A stretch of 64,000 nt of DNA, taken from Polaromonas sp. OV174. GTDB lineage: Bacteria; Pseudomonadota; Gammaproteobacteria; Burkholderiales; Burkholderiaceae_C. Location of the stretch: NCBI RefSeq assembly GCF_900112285.1, contig NZ_FOKZ01000004.1, positions 207,443 to 271,442 on the forward strand, given 5' to 3'. Both the position numbers and the translations under genes were made by a program. This document shows, piece by piece, positions 1 through 9,858 of the stretch (position 1 is its first letter; each line of letters begins with the position of its first letter). The notes below the pieces were generated by a model that saw nothing but the letters and a program-made list of their open reading frames with translations, was not told the origin of the DNA and ran no database searches.

Positions 1-732
1 GCGGTGCGCGACTATCTGCTGGGCGTGAAGCTGCTCAACGGCAAGGGTGAGTGTCTGACCTTTGGCGGCCAGGTCATGAAGAATGTGGCGGGCTACGATG
101 TTTCGCGCCTGATGGCCGGCGCGCTGGGCACGCTGGGCGTGTTGCTGGAGCTGTCGCTCAAGGTGCTGCCGCTGGCGCCCGCCGAGGCCACGCTGCGCTT
201 TGACATGGATGAAGCCTCGGCCCTGCGCCAGCTCAACCGCTGGGGCGGCCTGCCGCTGCCCATCAACGCCTCCAGCTGGCAGGCGGGCCACCTGTCGGTG
301 CGGCTCAGGGGCGCCAAGGCGGCGGTGGCGGCGGCTCAACAGTCCATGGGCGGCGAGCTGGCGGGCGGCGAGTCCGCGCAATTCTGGGCCGGCTTGCGTG
401 AGCAGACGCAGCCATTTTTTGCCTTGCAGGGTGATGAATCCCTGTGGCGGCTGAGCTTGCCAGATACCAGCGCGCCGCTGGAGCTGGGCGCGACGCTGCT
501 GGAATGGGGCGGGGCGCAGCGCTGGCTCAAACGCCCGGCCAGTGATGCCCAGTCGATTCGCCAGGCGGCGGCTCAGGCCGCCGGCCACGCCACGCTGTTT
601 CGCTCGGCCGACAAAAGCGTGCCGGTGTTCACCCCGCTCAAGGCGCCGCTGGAGCGTATTCACCGCGAACTCAAAAAGCAGTTCGACCCGGCCGGTGTTT
701 TCAATCCGGGCCGCCTGTCGGCGGACTGGTAA
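1..732 (+). CDS. glcE: Glycolate oxidase FAD-binding subunit GlcE (5' end cut off)
   Basis: The reading frame is open from the first base of the window, so the start lies upstream; about 243 C-terminal residues remain. GlcE is one of three subunits (GlcD, GlcE, GlcF) that oxidise glycolate to glyoxylate at the inner membrane. The visible part has the FAD-binding PCMH segment (VMKNVAGYDVSRLMAGALGT, residues about 24-43) and the C-terminal motif FDPAGVFNPGRL that is shared by GlcD and GlcE. The glcF gene follows, with one membrane-protein gene between them, which supports GlcE over other FAD-linked oxidases. glcD is probably just upstream, outside the window. Confidence 0.9.
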   Translation, partial: AVRDYLLGVKLLNGKGECLTFGGQVMKNVAGYDVSRLMAGALGTLGVLLELSLKVLPLAPAEATLRFDMDEASALRQLNRWGGLPLPINASSWQAGHLSVRLRGAKAAVAAAQQSMGGELAGGESAQFWAGLREQTQPFFALQGDESLWRLSLPDTSAPLELGATLLEWGGAQRWLKRPASDAQSIRQAAAQAAGHATLFRSADKSVPVFTPLKAPLERIHRELKKQFDPAGVFNPGRLSADW

Positions 733-746
733 GGAGCAAGCTGTTC

Positions 747-1523
747 ATGCGACGTCTGCGCCACCTGTCCGGGCAACACCGCACACCTGCCATGAACCGC
801 CTGCTGGGGGGCGTGCTGGCCTTCAATGCCGGGGCCATCAATGCCGGTGGCTTTTTGCTGGTCAGCATGTACACCTCGCACATGACGGGTTTTTTGGCGA
901 TGCTGGCCGACAACCTGATCCTGGGCAATATGACGCTGGTGCTGGGTGCCGTCGGCACCTTGCTGGCCTTCACCTGCGGGGCGGCGGTGACCGCCATCCT
1001 CGTGAACTGGGCGCGGCAGAACCGGCTGCGCAGCGAGTACGCGCTGCCCTTGCTGCTGGAGGCCGTGCTGCTGCTGGTGTTCGGCTTGCTGGGGGCCACG
1101 CTGAGTCGCCAGACCCCTTTTGCCGTCCCGCTGACCGTGCTGGTGCTGGCCTTCACCATGGGCCTGCAGAACGCGCTGGTCAGCAAGATTTCATCGTCGC
1201 AAATTCGCACCACCCACATGACCGGCGTCATCACCGACCTGGGCATTGAGCTGGGCAAGATGTTTTACTGGAACCGGACCGCCAGCCCGCCCGAGTCGCG
1301 GGTGCGCGCCAACCGGATCAAGCTGCGGCTATTTGCCACCTTGCTGGCCATGTTTGTGGCCGGCGGCGTGGTGGGTGCGACCGGCTTCAAGTATGTGGGC
1401 TTTATCTGGGTACTGCCGCTGGCGCTGCTCTTGCTCGCCCTGTCCCTGCCGCCCTTGTTCGCGGACTTTTACCGCAGCCTGAGGCGCAGGGCCAAGGCGA
1501 AAGCCATTCAACCGTCTTCCTGA
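747..1523 (+). CDS. DUF1275 (YoaK-like) membrane protein between glcE and glcF
   Basis: 258 residues with about six hydrophobic segments. The N-terminal FNAGAINAGGFLLVSMYTSHMTGF and the later TTHMTGVITDLGIELGKM are typical of the DUF1275/YoaK family, whose substrate is not firmly known. The start at 747 is chosen because AAGGAG (731-736) lies 10 bases upstream; the methionine at 792 is an alternative. It begins 14 bp after glcE and ends 5 bp before glcF, so it should be co-transcribed with them. A part in glycolate or glyoxylate transport would fit the context, but nothing in the sequence shows it. Confidence 0.85.
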   Translation: MRRLRHLSGQHRTPAMNRLLGGVLAFNAGAINAGGFLLVSMYTSHMTGFLAMLADNLILGNMTLVLGAVGTLLAFTCGAAVTAILVNWARQNRLRSEYALPLLLEAVLLLVFGLLGATLSRQTPFAVPLTVLVLAFTMGLQNALVSKISSSQIRTTHMTGVITDLGIELGKMFYWNRTASPPESRVRANRIKLRLFATLLAMFVAGGVVGATGFKYVGFIWVLPLALLLLALSLPPLFADFYRSLRRRAKAKAIQPSS

Positions 1524-1528
1524 ACACC

Positions 1529-2752
1529 ATGCAAACCCAGCTCGCCCCCGAATTCAAGAACAGCCCTGATGGCCTGGCCGCCGAAGCAATTTTGCGCAAA
1601 TGCGTGCACTGCGGCTTTTGCACCGCCACCTGCCCGACCTACCAACTGCTGGGCGACGAGCTCGACGGCCCGCGCGGCCGCATCTACCTGATCAAGCAGG
1701 TGCTGGAAGGCGAAACGCCGACGCGCAAGACCCAACTGCACCTGGACCGCTGTCTGACCTGCCGCAACTGTGAAACCACCTGCCCCAGCGGCGTGCAATA
1801 CGGCCAGCTGGTCGATATAGGCCGCAAGCTGGTCGACGAGCGGGTGGCGCGCCCGCTGGGCGAAACTGCCGTGCGCTGGGCGCTGAAGGAAGGCCTGCCG
1901 TCGCCGCTGTTTGCCCCCGCCATGAAGATGGGGCAGGCGGTGCGCGGCCTGCTGCCAGAAGCGCTGCAGGCCAAGGTGCCGGCGCGGCAAGAGGCCGGCG
2001 TCTGGCCGCAGCGTGAACATGCCCGCAAGATGCTACTGCTGGCCGGCTGCGTGCAGCCCGCCATGATGCCCAACATCAACAGCGCCACGGCCCGTGTGCT
2101 CGATGCCGCCGGCATTCAAACCGTGGTGGCCGCCAAGGCCGGTTGCTGCGGCGCCGTCAAGTTCCACCTCAACGATCAGGATGGCGGCAAGGCCGAGATG
2201 CGGCGCAATATCGATGCCTGGTGGCCGCATGTTGAAAGCGGCGTGGAGGCCATCGTGATGAATGCCTCGGGCTGCGGCGTCACGGTCAAGGAATACGGCC
2301 ACCATCTTGGGGCCGACCCGCTCTATGCCGCGAAAGCCGCACGCATCAGCGAACTCACCAAAGACCTGAGCGAGCTGCTGCCTGAGCTGGTCGAGCGCTT
2401 GCGCGATCGGGTGGCGGCCAGCGCCGGTCAAATCGCCTTTCACCCCCCCTGCACCTTGCAGCATGGCCAGCAGTTGCGTGGCGGCGTGGAGCAGCATCTG
2501 GGCGCGCTGGGTTTTGATATCAAGGTGGCGAGCTGTGAGGCGCACCTGTGCTGCGGCTCGGCCGGTACCTACTCGGTGCTCAACCCGGAGATCGCCTATC
2601 AGCTGCGCGACCGCAAGCTGACGAATCTGGGCGAGATGGCGCCCGAGGTGATCGTCTCGGCCAACATCGGCTGCATCACGCATTTGCAAAGCGGCACGGC
2701 CACGCCGGTGCGGCATTGGGTTGAGTTGCTGGATCAGGCCTTGAGCTCATGA
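1529..2752 (+). CDS. glcF: Glycolate oxidase iron-sulfur subunit GlcF
   Basis: 407 residues, the usual GlcF length. Two N-terminal [4Fe-4S] clusters are visible: C25, C28, C31, C35 and C75, C78, C81, C85. The C-terminal half carries two CCG-type motifs (GCCGAVKFHL near residue 207 and HLCCGSAGTY near 343), which ligate iron-sulfur or heme centres in related oxidoreductases. It passes electrons from the GlcD/GlcE flavin to the quinone pool at the inner membrane. It starts 5 bp after the DUF1275 gene, without an obvious Shine-Dalgarno sequence, so translation is probably coupled. Confidence 0.95.
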   Translation: MQTQLAPEFKNSPDGLAAEAILRKCVHCGFCTATCPTYQLLGDELDGPRGRIYLIKQVLEGETPTRKTQLHLDRCLTCRNCETTCPSGVQYGQLVDIGRKLVDERVARPLGETAVRWALKEGLPSPLFAPAMKMGQAVRGLLPEALQAKVPARQEAGVWPQREHARKMLLLAGCVQPAMMPNINSATARVLDAAGIQTVVAAKAGCCGAVKFHLNDQDGGKAEMRRNIDAWWPHVESGVEAIVMNASGCGVTVKEYGHHLGADPLYAAKAARISELTKDLSELLPELVERLRDRVAASAGQIAFHPPCTLQHGQQLRGGVEQHLGALGFDIKVASCEAHLCCGSAGTYSVLNPEIAYQLRDRKLTNLGEMAPEVIVSANIGCITHLQSGTATPVRHWVELLDQALSS

Positions 2753-2846
2753 CAGGCTGACCCGCCGGGCGGCAAGGCTACTGACATCACGCTGTCAGCA
2801 GGCCGGGCGCAGCATCAAGACTCCATCACGCAATCAGGAGTCTTTC

Positions 2847-3218
2847 ATGAAAAACGCCATCAGCTGGGTTGAAATACCCAGCACCCAGTTGGAGCAGGCC
2901 CAGGCTTTTTACCAAGCCGTGCTGAACTGCAGCCTGCGCCGCGAGCCCATGGGGCCGTCCGAAGGTGCCGTCTTTCCCTACGAGGGCGAAGGCGTGGGCG
3001 GTGCCCTCATCGCCGGTCCCACGGCGTCCGCGCCGGGCGCCGGCGGCGTGCTGGTCTACCTCGACGCCAGCCCTTCGCTGGATGCCGCACTGGCCCGCGT
3101 GATCCAGGCCGGCGGCAGCATTGCCTTGCCGCGCCAGGCACTTCCGCCAGGCATGGGGTTTTTTGCGCACATCGTTGATCTCGATGGCAACCGTGTCGGT
3201 CTGCACGCGCTGGCCTGA
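2847..3218 (+). CDS. VOC-family (glyoxalase-like) protein
   Basis: 123 residues forming one vicinal-oxygen-chelate module. The opening MKNAISWVEIPSTQLEQAQAF and the closing FFAHIVDLDGNRVGLHAL (residues about 102-120) match the paired beta-alpha-beta-beta-beta units of small glyoxalase/bleomycin-resistance relatives. AGGAG (2835-2839) precedes the ATG by 7 bases. The substrate cannot be inferred. A WYL-type regulator gene lies about 100 bp downstream on the same strand, with one R repeat between them. Confidence 0.85.
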   Translation: MKNAISWVEIPSTQLEQAQAFYQAVLNCSLRREPMGPSEGAVFPYEGEGVGGALIAGPTASAPGAGGVLVYLDASPSLDAALARVIQAGGSIALPRQALPPGMGFFAHIVDLDGNRVGLHALA

Positions 3219-3261
3219 GTACTTTGCGTGTTTCCCCGCGTGCTGGCGGTGGCTGTTTCGT

Positions 3262-3312
3262 CGCTACATTTTTAATAGCGGTTTGCGGCCGTGCTGTCTG
3301 GGCTACAGGCCT
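3262..3312 (+). repeat. R repeat, copy 1
   Basis: Forward copy of the dispersed R element: an AT-rich inverted core (CTAC/ATAGC-like), a TTTGCGGCCGT segment, then GGGCTACAGGCC. It lies just before the WYL regulator start and probably forms part of its leader. Confidence 0.7.
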
Positions 3313-3323
3313 AAAATGCTTGC

Positions 3324-4007
3324 ATGCGCCGCGCCGACCGCCTGTTTCAACTCGTTCAGCTGATTCGCGGCCGCCGTCTGAGCACGGCGGCGTTTCTGGC
3401 GCAGCGCCTGGAAGTCTCGGAGCGCACCGTCTACCGCGATGTCGCCGATCTGCAGCACCAGGGCGTGCCTATTGAAGGTGAGGCCGGCGTGGGCTACCGG
3501 CTGGGTGCCGGTTTTGACTTGCCGCCGCTGATGTTCAGCGAAGACGAAGCCAAGGCGCTGGTGGCCGCGGCCCGGCTGGCTCAGGCCTGGCTGGACCCGG
3601 CGCTGGCGCGCGAGGCCGAGCAGGCGCTGGGGAAAATCCTGTCGGTGCTGCCCGCCGCTACCCGTGCGGCGGCCGAAAGCGTGGCCTTGTATGCACCGGC
3701 CTTCGCGCTGGAGCCCATCACGCAGCAACGCCTGCAGACCCTGCGTGAAGCGGTGCAGGCGCGCCGCCGTCTGAGCATCCGCTACCGCGACGCGGCGGAC
3801 CAGCGCAGCCAGCGCAGCGTGCGGCCGCTGGGCTGCTTTTTCTGGGGCAAGGTCTGGACGCTGGCGGCCTGGTGCGAAACCCGGCAGGCCTTCCGCAGTT
3901 TTCGTGTCGACCGCATCGATGAGCTCGCGCTGCAGGAAACCACTTTTCGTGATGAAGGCGGGAAAACGCTGGCCGATTTTCTGCGCCAGGCCGGTGCCAG
4001 CGCCTAG
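3324..4007 (+). CDS. YafY-type transcriptional regulator (HTH + WYL domain)
   Basis: 227 residues. The N-terminal winged helix-turn-helix (residues about 1-55: LVQLIRGRRLSTAAFLAQRL, then SERTVYRDVADLQ) is the HTH_11/DeoR-like type. The C-terminal half (about 145-205) is a WYL-like domain, though the signature tripeptide reads WTL. WYL domains usually bind a small ligand or nucleic acid. The best guess for its target is the neighbouring VOC gene. The spacing leaves room for an independent promoter inside the R repeat region. Confidence 0.85.
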   Translation: MRRADRLFQLVQLIRGRRLSTAAFLAQRLEVSERTVYRDVADLQHQGVPIEGEAGVGYRLGAGFDLPPLMFSEDEAKALVAAARLAQAWLDPALAREAEQALGKILSVLPAATRAAAESVALYAPAFALEPITQQRLQTLREAVQARRRLSIRYRDAADQRSQRSVRPLGCFFWGKVWTLAAWCETRQAFRSFRVDRIDELALQETTFRDEGGKTLADFLRQAGASA

Positions 4008-4029
4008 GCGCCATACGGAACAGGGTTGG

Positions 4030-4086
4030 CTTGCTATTAAGTTAATAGCTATTTGCGCCCGTCATTAAAGCGCTACAGGCCTTTTT
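4030..4086 (+). repeat. R repeat, copy 2
   Basis: A well-preserved copy: an inverted GCTATTAA-GTTAATAGC core, then TTGCGCCCGTC and GCGCTACAGGCC. It sits between the convergent WYL regulator and glutathione peroxidase genes. Confidence 0.85.
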
Positions 4087-4096
4087 GCCTGACAAA

Positions 4097-4582
<486 letters not shown>

Positions 4583-4632
4583 AAACAGACTCCTGGAGTG
4601 AATCGTTCTTGAAACGTGACGCAATTTTCCGC

Positions 4633-4723
4633 CGGGCCGCCCCAAGGCTCACGAAGTGCGGCGGAGCCAAAATTAGCCCCCGCGGGGGGCAGCGCATTAC
4701 GCGAAGCGAAAAGCGTGGGGGCT
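4633..4723. repeat. S repeat, copy 1
   Basis: GC-rich intergenic element with GGGCCGCCCCAAG at one side, a CCCCCGCGGGGGG palindrome in the middle and AAGCGTGGGGGC at the other end. It lies between the glutathione peroxidase start and the DMT permease stop. Confidence 0.7.
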
Positions 4724-4731
4724 GGACTGCT

Positions 4732-5661
4732 TTAGGATGATTTTGCGCCACTTTGTCCATTGCCCGCCGGCGCCATGGCCGCCAGCACCGCCGCCAGCAC
4801 GATCAGGGCGCCGCCCAGCAGGATGCGCGGACTGAACTGAGCCGCGCCCAGGGCGGCGGCCGACAGGCTGGCAAACAGGATTTCGGTCAGCATGACGACG
4901 GCCGTGGTGCTGGCCGCCAGCCGCGCGGCACCGTATTGCAGGGCCGCATTGCTGGCCATGAAGCCCAGGCCCAGCGCCAGCAGTATCGGCAGGCTGACCA
5001 CCTCCAGGCTGGGCGCTGGCAGCAGTTGCTGCGCGGTGCCGAACAGCGCCACGCCAGTGGCCACCAGGCCGCAGCCGCCAAACATGGCCAACATGCGCGA
5101 GGCGCTGGGGGTGTGGCTGTATTTGCGCAGCATGGCATTGGTGACGGCGAAGCTGAAGCCGCCCAGTATGGCGAGCCAGTCTGCGCCGCTGTGCGGCAGC
5201 GGCCAGGGGGAATGCGGGGTCTTGAGCACCACCAGCACGCCGCTCATGGCCAGCAGCAGCCGCAGCAGGGAGGGCCAGGTGGGTTTTTCGCCCAGCAAGG
5301 CCCAGGCCACCAGCACCGACCAGGCCGGCATCAGGTAAAACAGCAAGATCACCCGCACCACGTCGCCCATGGTCACGGCCCAGTTGAAACAGATATTGGT
5401 CAGTCCCGAGACCAGGCCCAGGATGCACAGCTGGGGATAGGCCGCGATGCCGCGCCAGGCCTTGAAGTGCAGCGCCAGCAGGGTGGAAAAAACCAGCAGG
5501 TAGATCAGCCCCGTCACCCACAGCGGGTGCAGACCATGGGCTTGCAACTGCCGCAGCGGCCACCAGGAAACGCCCCAGACAAAGGCATTGAAAACCAGGG
5601 CGCCGGCAGCCAGGCTGGCGCTACGACCGGCAGGCGTGGCGTGGGCCGCGGCGGCCAGCAT
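4732..5661 (-). CDS. DMT-superfamily (EamA) permease
   Basis: 309 residues with about ten hydrophobic segments in two EamA repeats, for example FNAFVWGVSWWPLRQL near the N-terminus and SNAALQYGAARLAAST in the second half. EamA proteins export metabolites or amino acids; the substrate is unknown here. Its ATG overlaps the stop of the upstream lplT-like gene by one base (TGATG), so the two are almost certainly translated in a coupled way. Confidence 0.88.
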   Translation of the reverse strand: MLAAAAHATPAGRSASLAAGALVFNAFVWGVSWWPLRQLQAHGLHPLWVTGLIYLLVFSTLLALHFKAWRGIAAYPQLCILGLVSGLTNICFNWAVTMGDVVRVILLFYLMPAWSVLVAWALLGEKPTWPSLLRLLLAMSGVLVVLKTPHSPWPLPHSGADWLAILGGFSFAVTNAMLRKYSHTPSASRMLAMFGGCGLVATGVALFGTAQQLLPAPSLEVVSLPILLALGLGFMASNAALQYGAARLAASTTAVVMLTEILFASLSAAALGAAQFSPRILLGGALIVLAAVLAAMAPAGNGQSGAKSS

Positions 5662-6971
5662 CAGTGCGATTTATCGCTGCGGGCGATGCTCATCAAGTGC
5701 TCAAGCTGTGCCTTGTGCTTGATGCAGTTGCTCTTGTGCCAGCGCTGGATCAGCCACATGAAGCCGGCCACCACCACGCCAAAGCCCGTAATCGCCCCAA
5801 AGGCCGACAGGCCCAGGCCGGTGGACAGGCTGTAGCCCGCGCCCAGCGCCAGAATGCAGGCCTGCTCGTTGAAGTTCTGTACCGCAATCGAACGGCCCGC
5901 GCCCATCAGATTGTGGCCGCGGTGCTGCAGCAGCGCATTCATGGGCACCACCAGAAAGCCGCCCAGGCCGCCCAGCAGGATCAGGAAGGGCGCGGCGACC
6001 CAGACGTTGGTGATGAAATTCATCAGGATCACCAGCACGCCCATGGCAATGCCCAGCGGCATGACCAGGGGGGCCTGGTCCAGCCGCATGCGCATGGAGG
6101 CCAGCACCGCGCCTATGGCCGTACCTATGGCCACCACGCCGACCAGCGAGGAGGCCTGGGTGGTGCTGTAGCCCAGGGCGGCGGCGCTCCAGGCCAGCAC
6201 GATGTAGCGCAGATTGCCCGAGACGCCCCAGAACAAGGTGGTGGTGGCCAGCGAGATCTGGCCCAGCTTGTCGCGCCACAGGGCGGCGTTGCAGTTCCAG
6301 AAGTCGGGCAGAAGCTCCAGCTTGTTGTGCGGCATGGGACGCATTTCAACGCCGGTGTCGGGAATGCGCAAATTGAACCAGGCGGCAATGGCATACAGGA
6401 GAATCAGCACCGAAATCGCTGCTTCGGGCGGGGTGTCAATGCCAATGTCGAATACTGGGAAATCAATGGACAGCAACAGGCTGGACACCGTATGGCCGAC
6501 CAGTTGGCCACCCAGCAGCACGCCCAGAATGATGGATGAAATCGTCAGGCCTTCGATCCAGCCGTTGGCCTTGACCAGTTGCGAGGCCGGCAGCAGCTCG
6601 GTCAGGATGCCGTACTTGGCCGGCGAATAGGCGGCGGCGCCCAGTCCGACGATGGCATAGGCCACCAAGGGGTGCGAGCCAAACAGCATCATCAGGCAGC
6701 CGACGACCTTGATCGCGTTGCTCATGAACATGACGTTGCCCTTGGGCCTGGCATCGGCGTAAGCGCCGACAAAAGGCGCCAGCACCACGTAAAACAGCGC
6801 AAACATGGGCACCAGTGCCGCCGGTTGCCATTTCGGCGCCCCGCTGGACTTGAGCAGCTCCACGGCGGCCACAAATAGCGCGTTATCAGCCAGTGAGCTG
6901 AAAAACTGGGCCGCCATGATGGTGTAAAAACCGCGCTTCATTAATCTGTTTTGATCACCGACAGAGAGCAT
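5661..6971 (-). CDS. lplT: Lysophospholipid transporter LplT-like MFS protein
   Basis: 436 residues, major facilitator type with about 12 membrane segments. The opening KRGFYTIMAAQFFSSLADNA and the KYGILTELLPASQLVKANGW segment are characteristic of LplT, which flips lysophospholipids across the inner membrane for re-acylation. In enterobacteria it pairs with acyltransferase Aas; no such gene is nearby, and the partner here is a DMT permease. The methionine at 6941 is an alternative start. It is divergent from alr with about 150 bp between the starts. Confidence 0.85.
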   Translation of the reverse strand: MLSVGDQNRLMKRGFYTIMAAQFFSSLADNALFVAAVELLKSSGAPKWQPAALVPMFALFYVVLAPFVGAYADARPKGNVMFMSNAIKVVGCLMMLFGSHPLVAYAIVGLGAAAYSPAKYGILTELLPASQLVKANGWIEGLTISSIILGVLLGGQLVGHTVSSLLLSIDFPVFDIGIDTPPEAAISVLILLYAIAAWFNLRIPDTGVEMRPMPHNKLELLPDFWNCNAALWRDKLGQISLATTTLFWGVSGNLRYIVLAWSAAALGYSTTQASSLVGVVAIGTAIGAVLASMRMRLDQAPLVMPLGIAMGVLVILMNFITNVWVAAPFLILLGGLGGFLVVPMNALLQHRGHNLMGAGRSIAVQNFNEQACILALGAGYSLSTGLGLSAFGAITGFGVVVAGFMWLIQRWHKSNCIKHKAQLEHLMSIARSDKSH

Positions 6972-7121
6972 CAGTTGATCTGATGCCCCAAAATAAAGGT
7001 GAATGTCTCCAAGGGATTGCCGTTTATAGCATGGGGGCTGGTGTCAGAATCCATAAAGACCTTTCAGCGGATCGCGCCAGCGCGCGGTCAGCCCAACCCC
7101 AAGCCATCACCCTATTTCGCC

Positions 7122-8216
7122 ATGCCACGTCCCATTCTTGCCACCATTCACACCGCCGCGCTAAGCCACAATCTGGCGCGCGTGCGCGCTGCCGCGCCCG
7201 ATTCGCGGGTCTGGGCCGTCGTCAAGGCCAATGCCTACGGCCACGGCATAGAGCGGGTTTTTGACGCCCTGCGCAGTGCCGACGGCTTTGCCCTGCTGGA
7301 CCTAGAGGAGGCCAAGCGCCTGCGGGCCCTGGACTGGCGCAGCCCGATCTTGCTGCTCGAAGGCTGTTTCGAGGCGCGCGACCTGGAGCTATGTTCCCGC
7401 CTGGGGCTGTGGCACAGCATCCACTGCAATGAGCAGATCGACATGCTGGCGGCGCACAAGACCCAGCTGCCGCACCGCGTGTTTCTCAAGATGAACACCG
7501 GCATGAACCGTCTGGGCTTCGCGCCCGAACGCTTTCGTGCCGCCTGGACCCGGCTCAACGCCTTGCCGCAGGTCGAAGAGATCTCCTTGATGCAGCATTT
7601 TTCCGACGCCGACGGCCCCTTGGGCATTGCCGCCCAGCTGCAGGCCTTCGAGGCCGTCACCCATGACCTGCCCGGCGAGCGCAGCCTGAGCAACAGTGCC
7701 GCCACCTTGCGCCACGGCGATGTGCTGGCCGGGCGCTCGGACTGGGTGCGCCCCGGCATCGTTCTGTACGGCAGCGCGCCCGATTTCCCGGAGCGCAGCG
7801 CCGCCGATTGGGACTTGCAGCCGACCATGACGCTGTCTTCCAAAATCATAGGCCTGCAAGATCTGCGCGCCGGCGATACCGTGGGCTATGGCTCCAGCTT
7901 CAGCGCCGATGCGCCGCTGCGCCTGGGCGTGGTGGCCTGCGGCTATGCCGACGGCTACCCCAGGCACTGCACCACCGGCACCCCGGTGCTGGTCAACGGT
8001 GTGCGCACCCGCGTGCTGGCCCGCGTCAGCATGGACATGATCACGGTGGACCTGACGCCGGTACCCAACGCCGGCATGGGCAGCGAGGTGACCTTGTGGG
8101 GCCGCGCCTCCAACGGTGCCGTGCTGTCCATAGATGAAGTGGCGCGGGCCGCCGGCACCGTGGGTTATGAGCTGATGTGTGCGGTAGCGCAGCGGGTGCC
8201 TTTTGCGGTGGAATAG
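7122..8216 (+). CDS. alr: Alanine racemase
   Basis: 364 residues, the usual length. It makes D-alanine for peptidoglycan with pyridoxal phosphate. The cofactor lysine is K35 ([10 protein letters not shown]), and the C-terminal domain carries [20 protein letters not shown] with the second catalytic tyrosine in the GYADGYPR region. The start at 7122 gives the conserved opening [13 protein letters not shown]; the frame is open further upstream but that stretch lies in the promoter region between alr and lplT. Confidence 0.96.
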   Translation: MPRPILATIHTAALSHNLARVRAAAPDSRVWAVVKANAYGHGIERVFDALRSADGFALLDLEEAKRLRALDWRSPILLLEGCFEARDLELCSRLGLWHSIHCNEQIDMLAAHKTQLPHRVFLKMNTGMNRLGFAPERFRAAWTRLNALPQVEEISLMQHFSDADGPLGIAAQLQAFEAVTHDLPGERSLSNSAATLRHGDVLAGRSDWVRPGIVLYGSAPDFPERSAADWDLQPTMTLSSKIIGLQDLRAGDTVGYGSSFSADAPLRLGVVACGYADGYPRHCTTGTPVLVNGVRTRVLARVSMDMITVDLTPVPNAGMGSEVTLWGRASNGAVLSIDEVARAAGTVGYELMCAVAQRVPFAVE

Positions 8217-8265
8217 CGCCTCGCTACTATCCTGTGCCCCGCACAACGCCAACCGCTGGAGTTTT

Positions 8266-8730
8266 ATGACGCTCTCTCCTGTCACCGTCCGCCCCATCGC
8301 CGCTTCAGATTTCGAGGCTTGGCTGCCGCTCTGGCAGGGTTACAACCAGTTTTATGGACGCTCAGGAGCCACCGCGCTCGCCGACGACATCACGCAGATG
8401 ACCTGGTCGCGTTTTTTTGACGCTTATGAGCCGGTCCATGCGCTGGTCGCGGAGTCCGAAGAGGGCTTGCTGGGGCTGACGCACTACCTGTTTCACCGCA
8501 GCACCACTCGCATAGCGCCCAACTGCTATTTGCAGGACTTGTTCACCACCGAAGCAGCGCGAGGCCGCGGTGTCGGCAGGGCGCTCATCGAAGCGGTTTA
8601 CGAGAGGGCAAGGGCCGCAGGCTCCCCCCGCGTGTACTGGCAAACCCATGAAACCAACGCCACGGCGATGAAACTGTATGACAAGGTGGCGCAACGCTCC
8701 GGCTTCCTGGTGTACGGGAAGGCCTTGTAG
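8266..8730 (+). CDS. GNAT-family N-acetyltransferase
   Basis: 154 residues. The acetyl-CoA-binding motif A is clear (LQDLFTTEAARGRGVGRALI, residues about 88-107), followed by motif B around VYWQTHETNATAMKLYDKVA. The family acetylates amines on small molecules or proteins; the substrate is unknown. GGAG lies 5 bases before the ATG. The gene follows alr by about 50 bp and may be in the same transcript. Confidence 0.9.
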   Translation: MTLSPVTVRPIAASDFEAWLPLWQGYNQFYGRSGATALADDITQMTWSRFFDAYEPVHALVAESEEGLLGLTHYLFHRSTTRIAPNCYLQDLFTTEAARGRGVGRALIEAVYERARAAGSPRVYWQTHETNATAMKLYDKVAQRSGFLVYGKAL

Positions 8731-8827
8731 CGCGTGCCATGGCCCCCTGCACATGGTGGGGCCATTCTTGCGCCGTACGGTCCGCCACCCGGCAAGGGCT
8801 GCCGCTTGATGCGATGAGTGGCCCGCG

Positions 8828-9802
8828 CTAGTAAAGCCCGTGCACCCGCGCCTGCAGCCGCGCCAGCCCCAGCAGCGCATCGGTGAAAGGCGTGGCCACC
8901 TGGGTCAGCTGGCCCAACTCTTTCACGGCAGCCACCAGCGCATCGAGCTCGACCGCCTTGCCGGCTTCCACATCCTGCAGCATAGAGGTCTTGAAGGCGC
9001 CCAGCTTAAGCGTGACGGCGTGGCGGTCCTCGGGCTGCTGCTCTATGTGGATGCCTAGGCGCGCGCCTATGGCCTTGGCCTCCAGCATGATGCTGGAGAC
9101 AAAGCCGCGCACCAGCTCGTCGCCCAGGATCCGGTCGGTGGTGGCGCCGGTCAGGGCGCTGATGGGGTTCATCGTCATGTTGCCCCAGAGCTTGAACCAG
9201 ATGTCTTGCTGGATCTGCTCGGACAGCGGGGCCTCGAAACCGGCTTTTTCCAGCAAGGCGGCGAGCCGCTGGACCCGCTCACTCTTCTCGCCCGAGGGCT
9301 CGCCCAGTATCAGCTTGTTGCCGAAGTTGTGGCGCACCAGCCCGGGCTCGTCCAGCGAGCAGCTGGCATGCACCACGCAGCCTATGACTTGCTGCGCCGG
9401 AATCGCCTGGGCCAGCGCGCCGGTTGGGTCGACCGAGTTCAGGCGGGTGCCGGCCAGCGTGCCGCCAAAACCCTGCAAAAACCACCAGGGCACGCCGTTC
9501 ATGGCGGTCAAAACTATGGTGTCAGGGCCCAAGAGCGGCGCTATCTGCTGCACCACATCGGGCAGCGACGGCGCCTTGACGGTCAGCACCACCAGGTCTT
9601 GCACGCCCAGCTCGGCCGGCGCGGCGCTAGAGGCCACCGCCTGCGAGCTCATGCGGCCGTCCTGAATCAGGCGCAGGCCGTGCAGCTGCAGGGCGTCCAG
9701 CGTGGCGCCGCGTGCCACCACGCTGACGCTGCAGCCGGCCCGGGCCAGCCCGCTGCCAATCCAGCCACCAATGGCGCCGGCGCCGTAAATGCAAACTTTC
9801 AT
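8828..9802 (-). CDS. Ketopantoate reductase family protein (PanE/ApbA)
   Basis: 324 residues. The N-terminal Rossmann fold begins directly with MKVCIYGAGAIGGWIG (NADP-binding GxGxxG), and the C-terminal helical ApbA domain follows. Family members reduce 2-ketopantoate to pantoate in coenzyme A synthesis, but many Burkholderiales carry paralogues of uncertain substrate, so no symbol is given. The start at 9802 has GGGGAG about 8 bases upstream. The gene is convergent with the acetyltransferase and divergent from radA. Confidence 0.88.
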   Translation of the reverse strand: MKVCIYGAGAIGGWIGSGLARAGCSVSVVARGATLDALQLHGLRLIQDGRMSSQAVASSAAPAELGVQDLVVLTVKAPSLPDVVQQIAPLLGPDTIVLTAMNGVPWWFLQGFGGTLAGTRLNSVDPTGALAQAIPAQQVIGCVVHASCSLDEPGLVRHNFGNKLILGEPSGEKSERVQRLAALLEKAGFEAPLSEQIQQDIWFKLWGNMTMNPISALTGATTDRILGDELVRGFVSSIMLEAKAIGARLGIHIEQQPEDRHAVTLKLGAFKTSMLQDVEAGKAVELDALVAAVKELGQLTQVATPFTDALLGLARLQARVHGLY

Positions 9803-9858
9803 GCTCTTGCTCCCCGTGCGCCTGGCGGCGTCACTGTTGCGAAAATTTAAGAAAAACA

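Noticed and set aside
2781..2798. CTGACA/TGTCAG hairpin after glcF as terminator
   Set aside because: A 6-bp stem without a T-run; too weak to call.
4753..6539. Plus-strand open frames opposite the DMT permease and lplT
   Set aside because: Gln/Gly/His-rich composition is typical of the antisense of membrane-protein genes; no ribosome sites.
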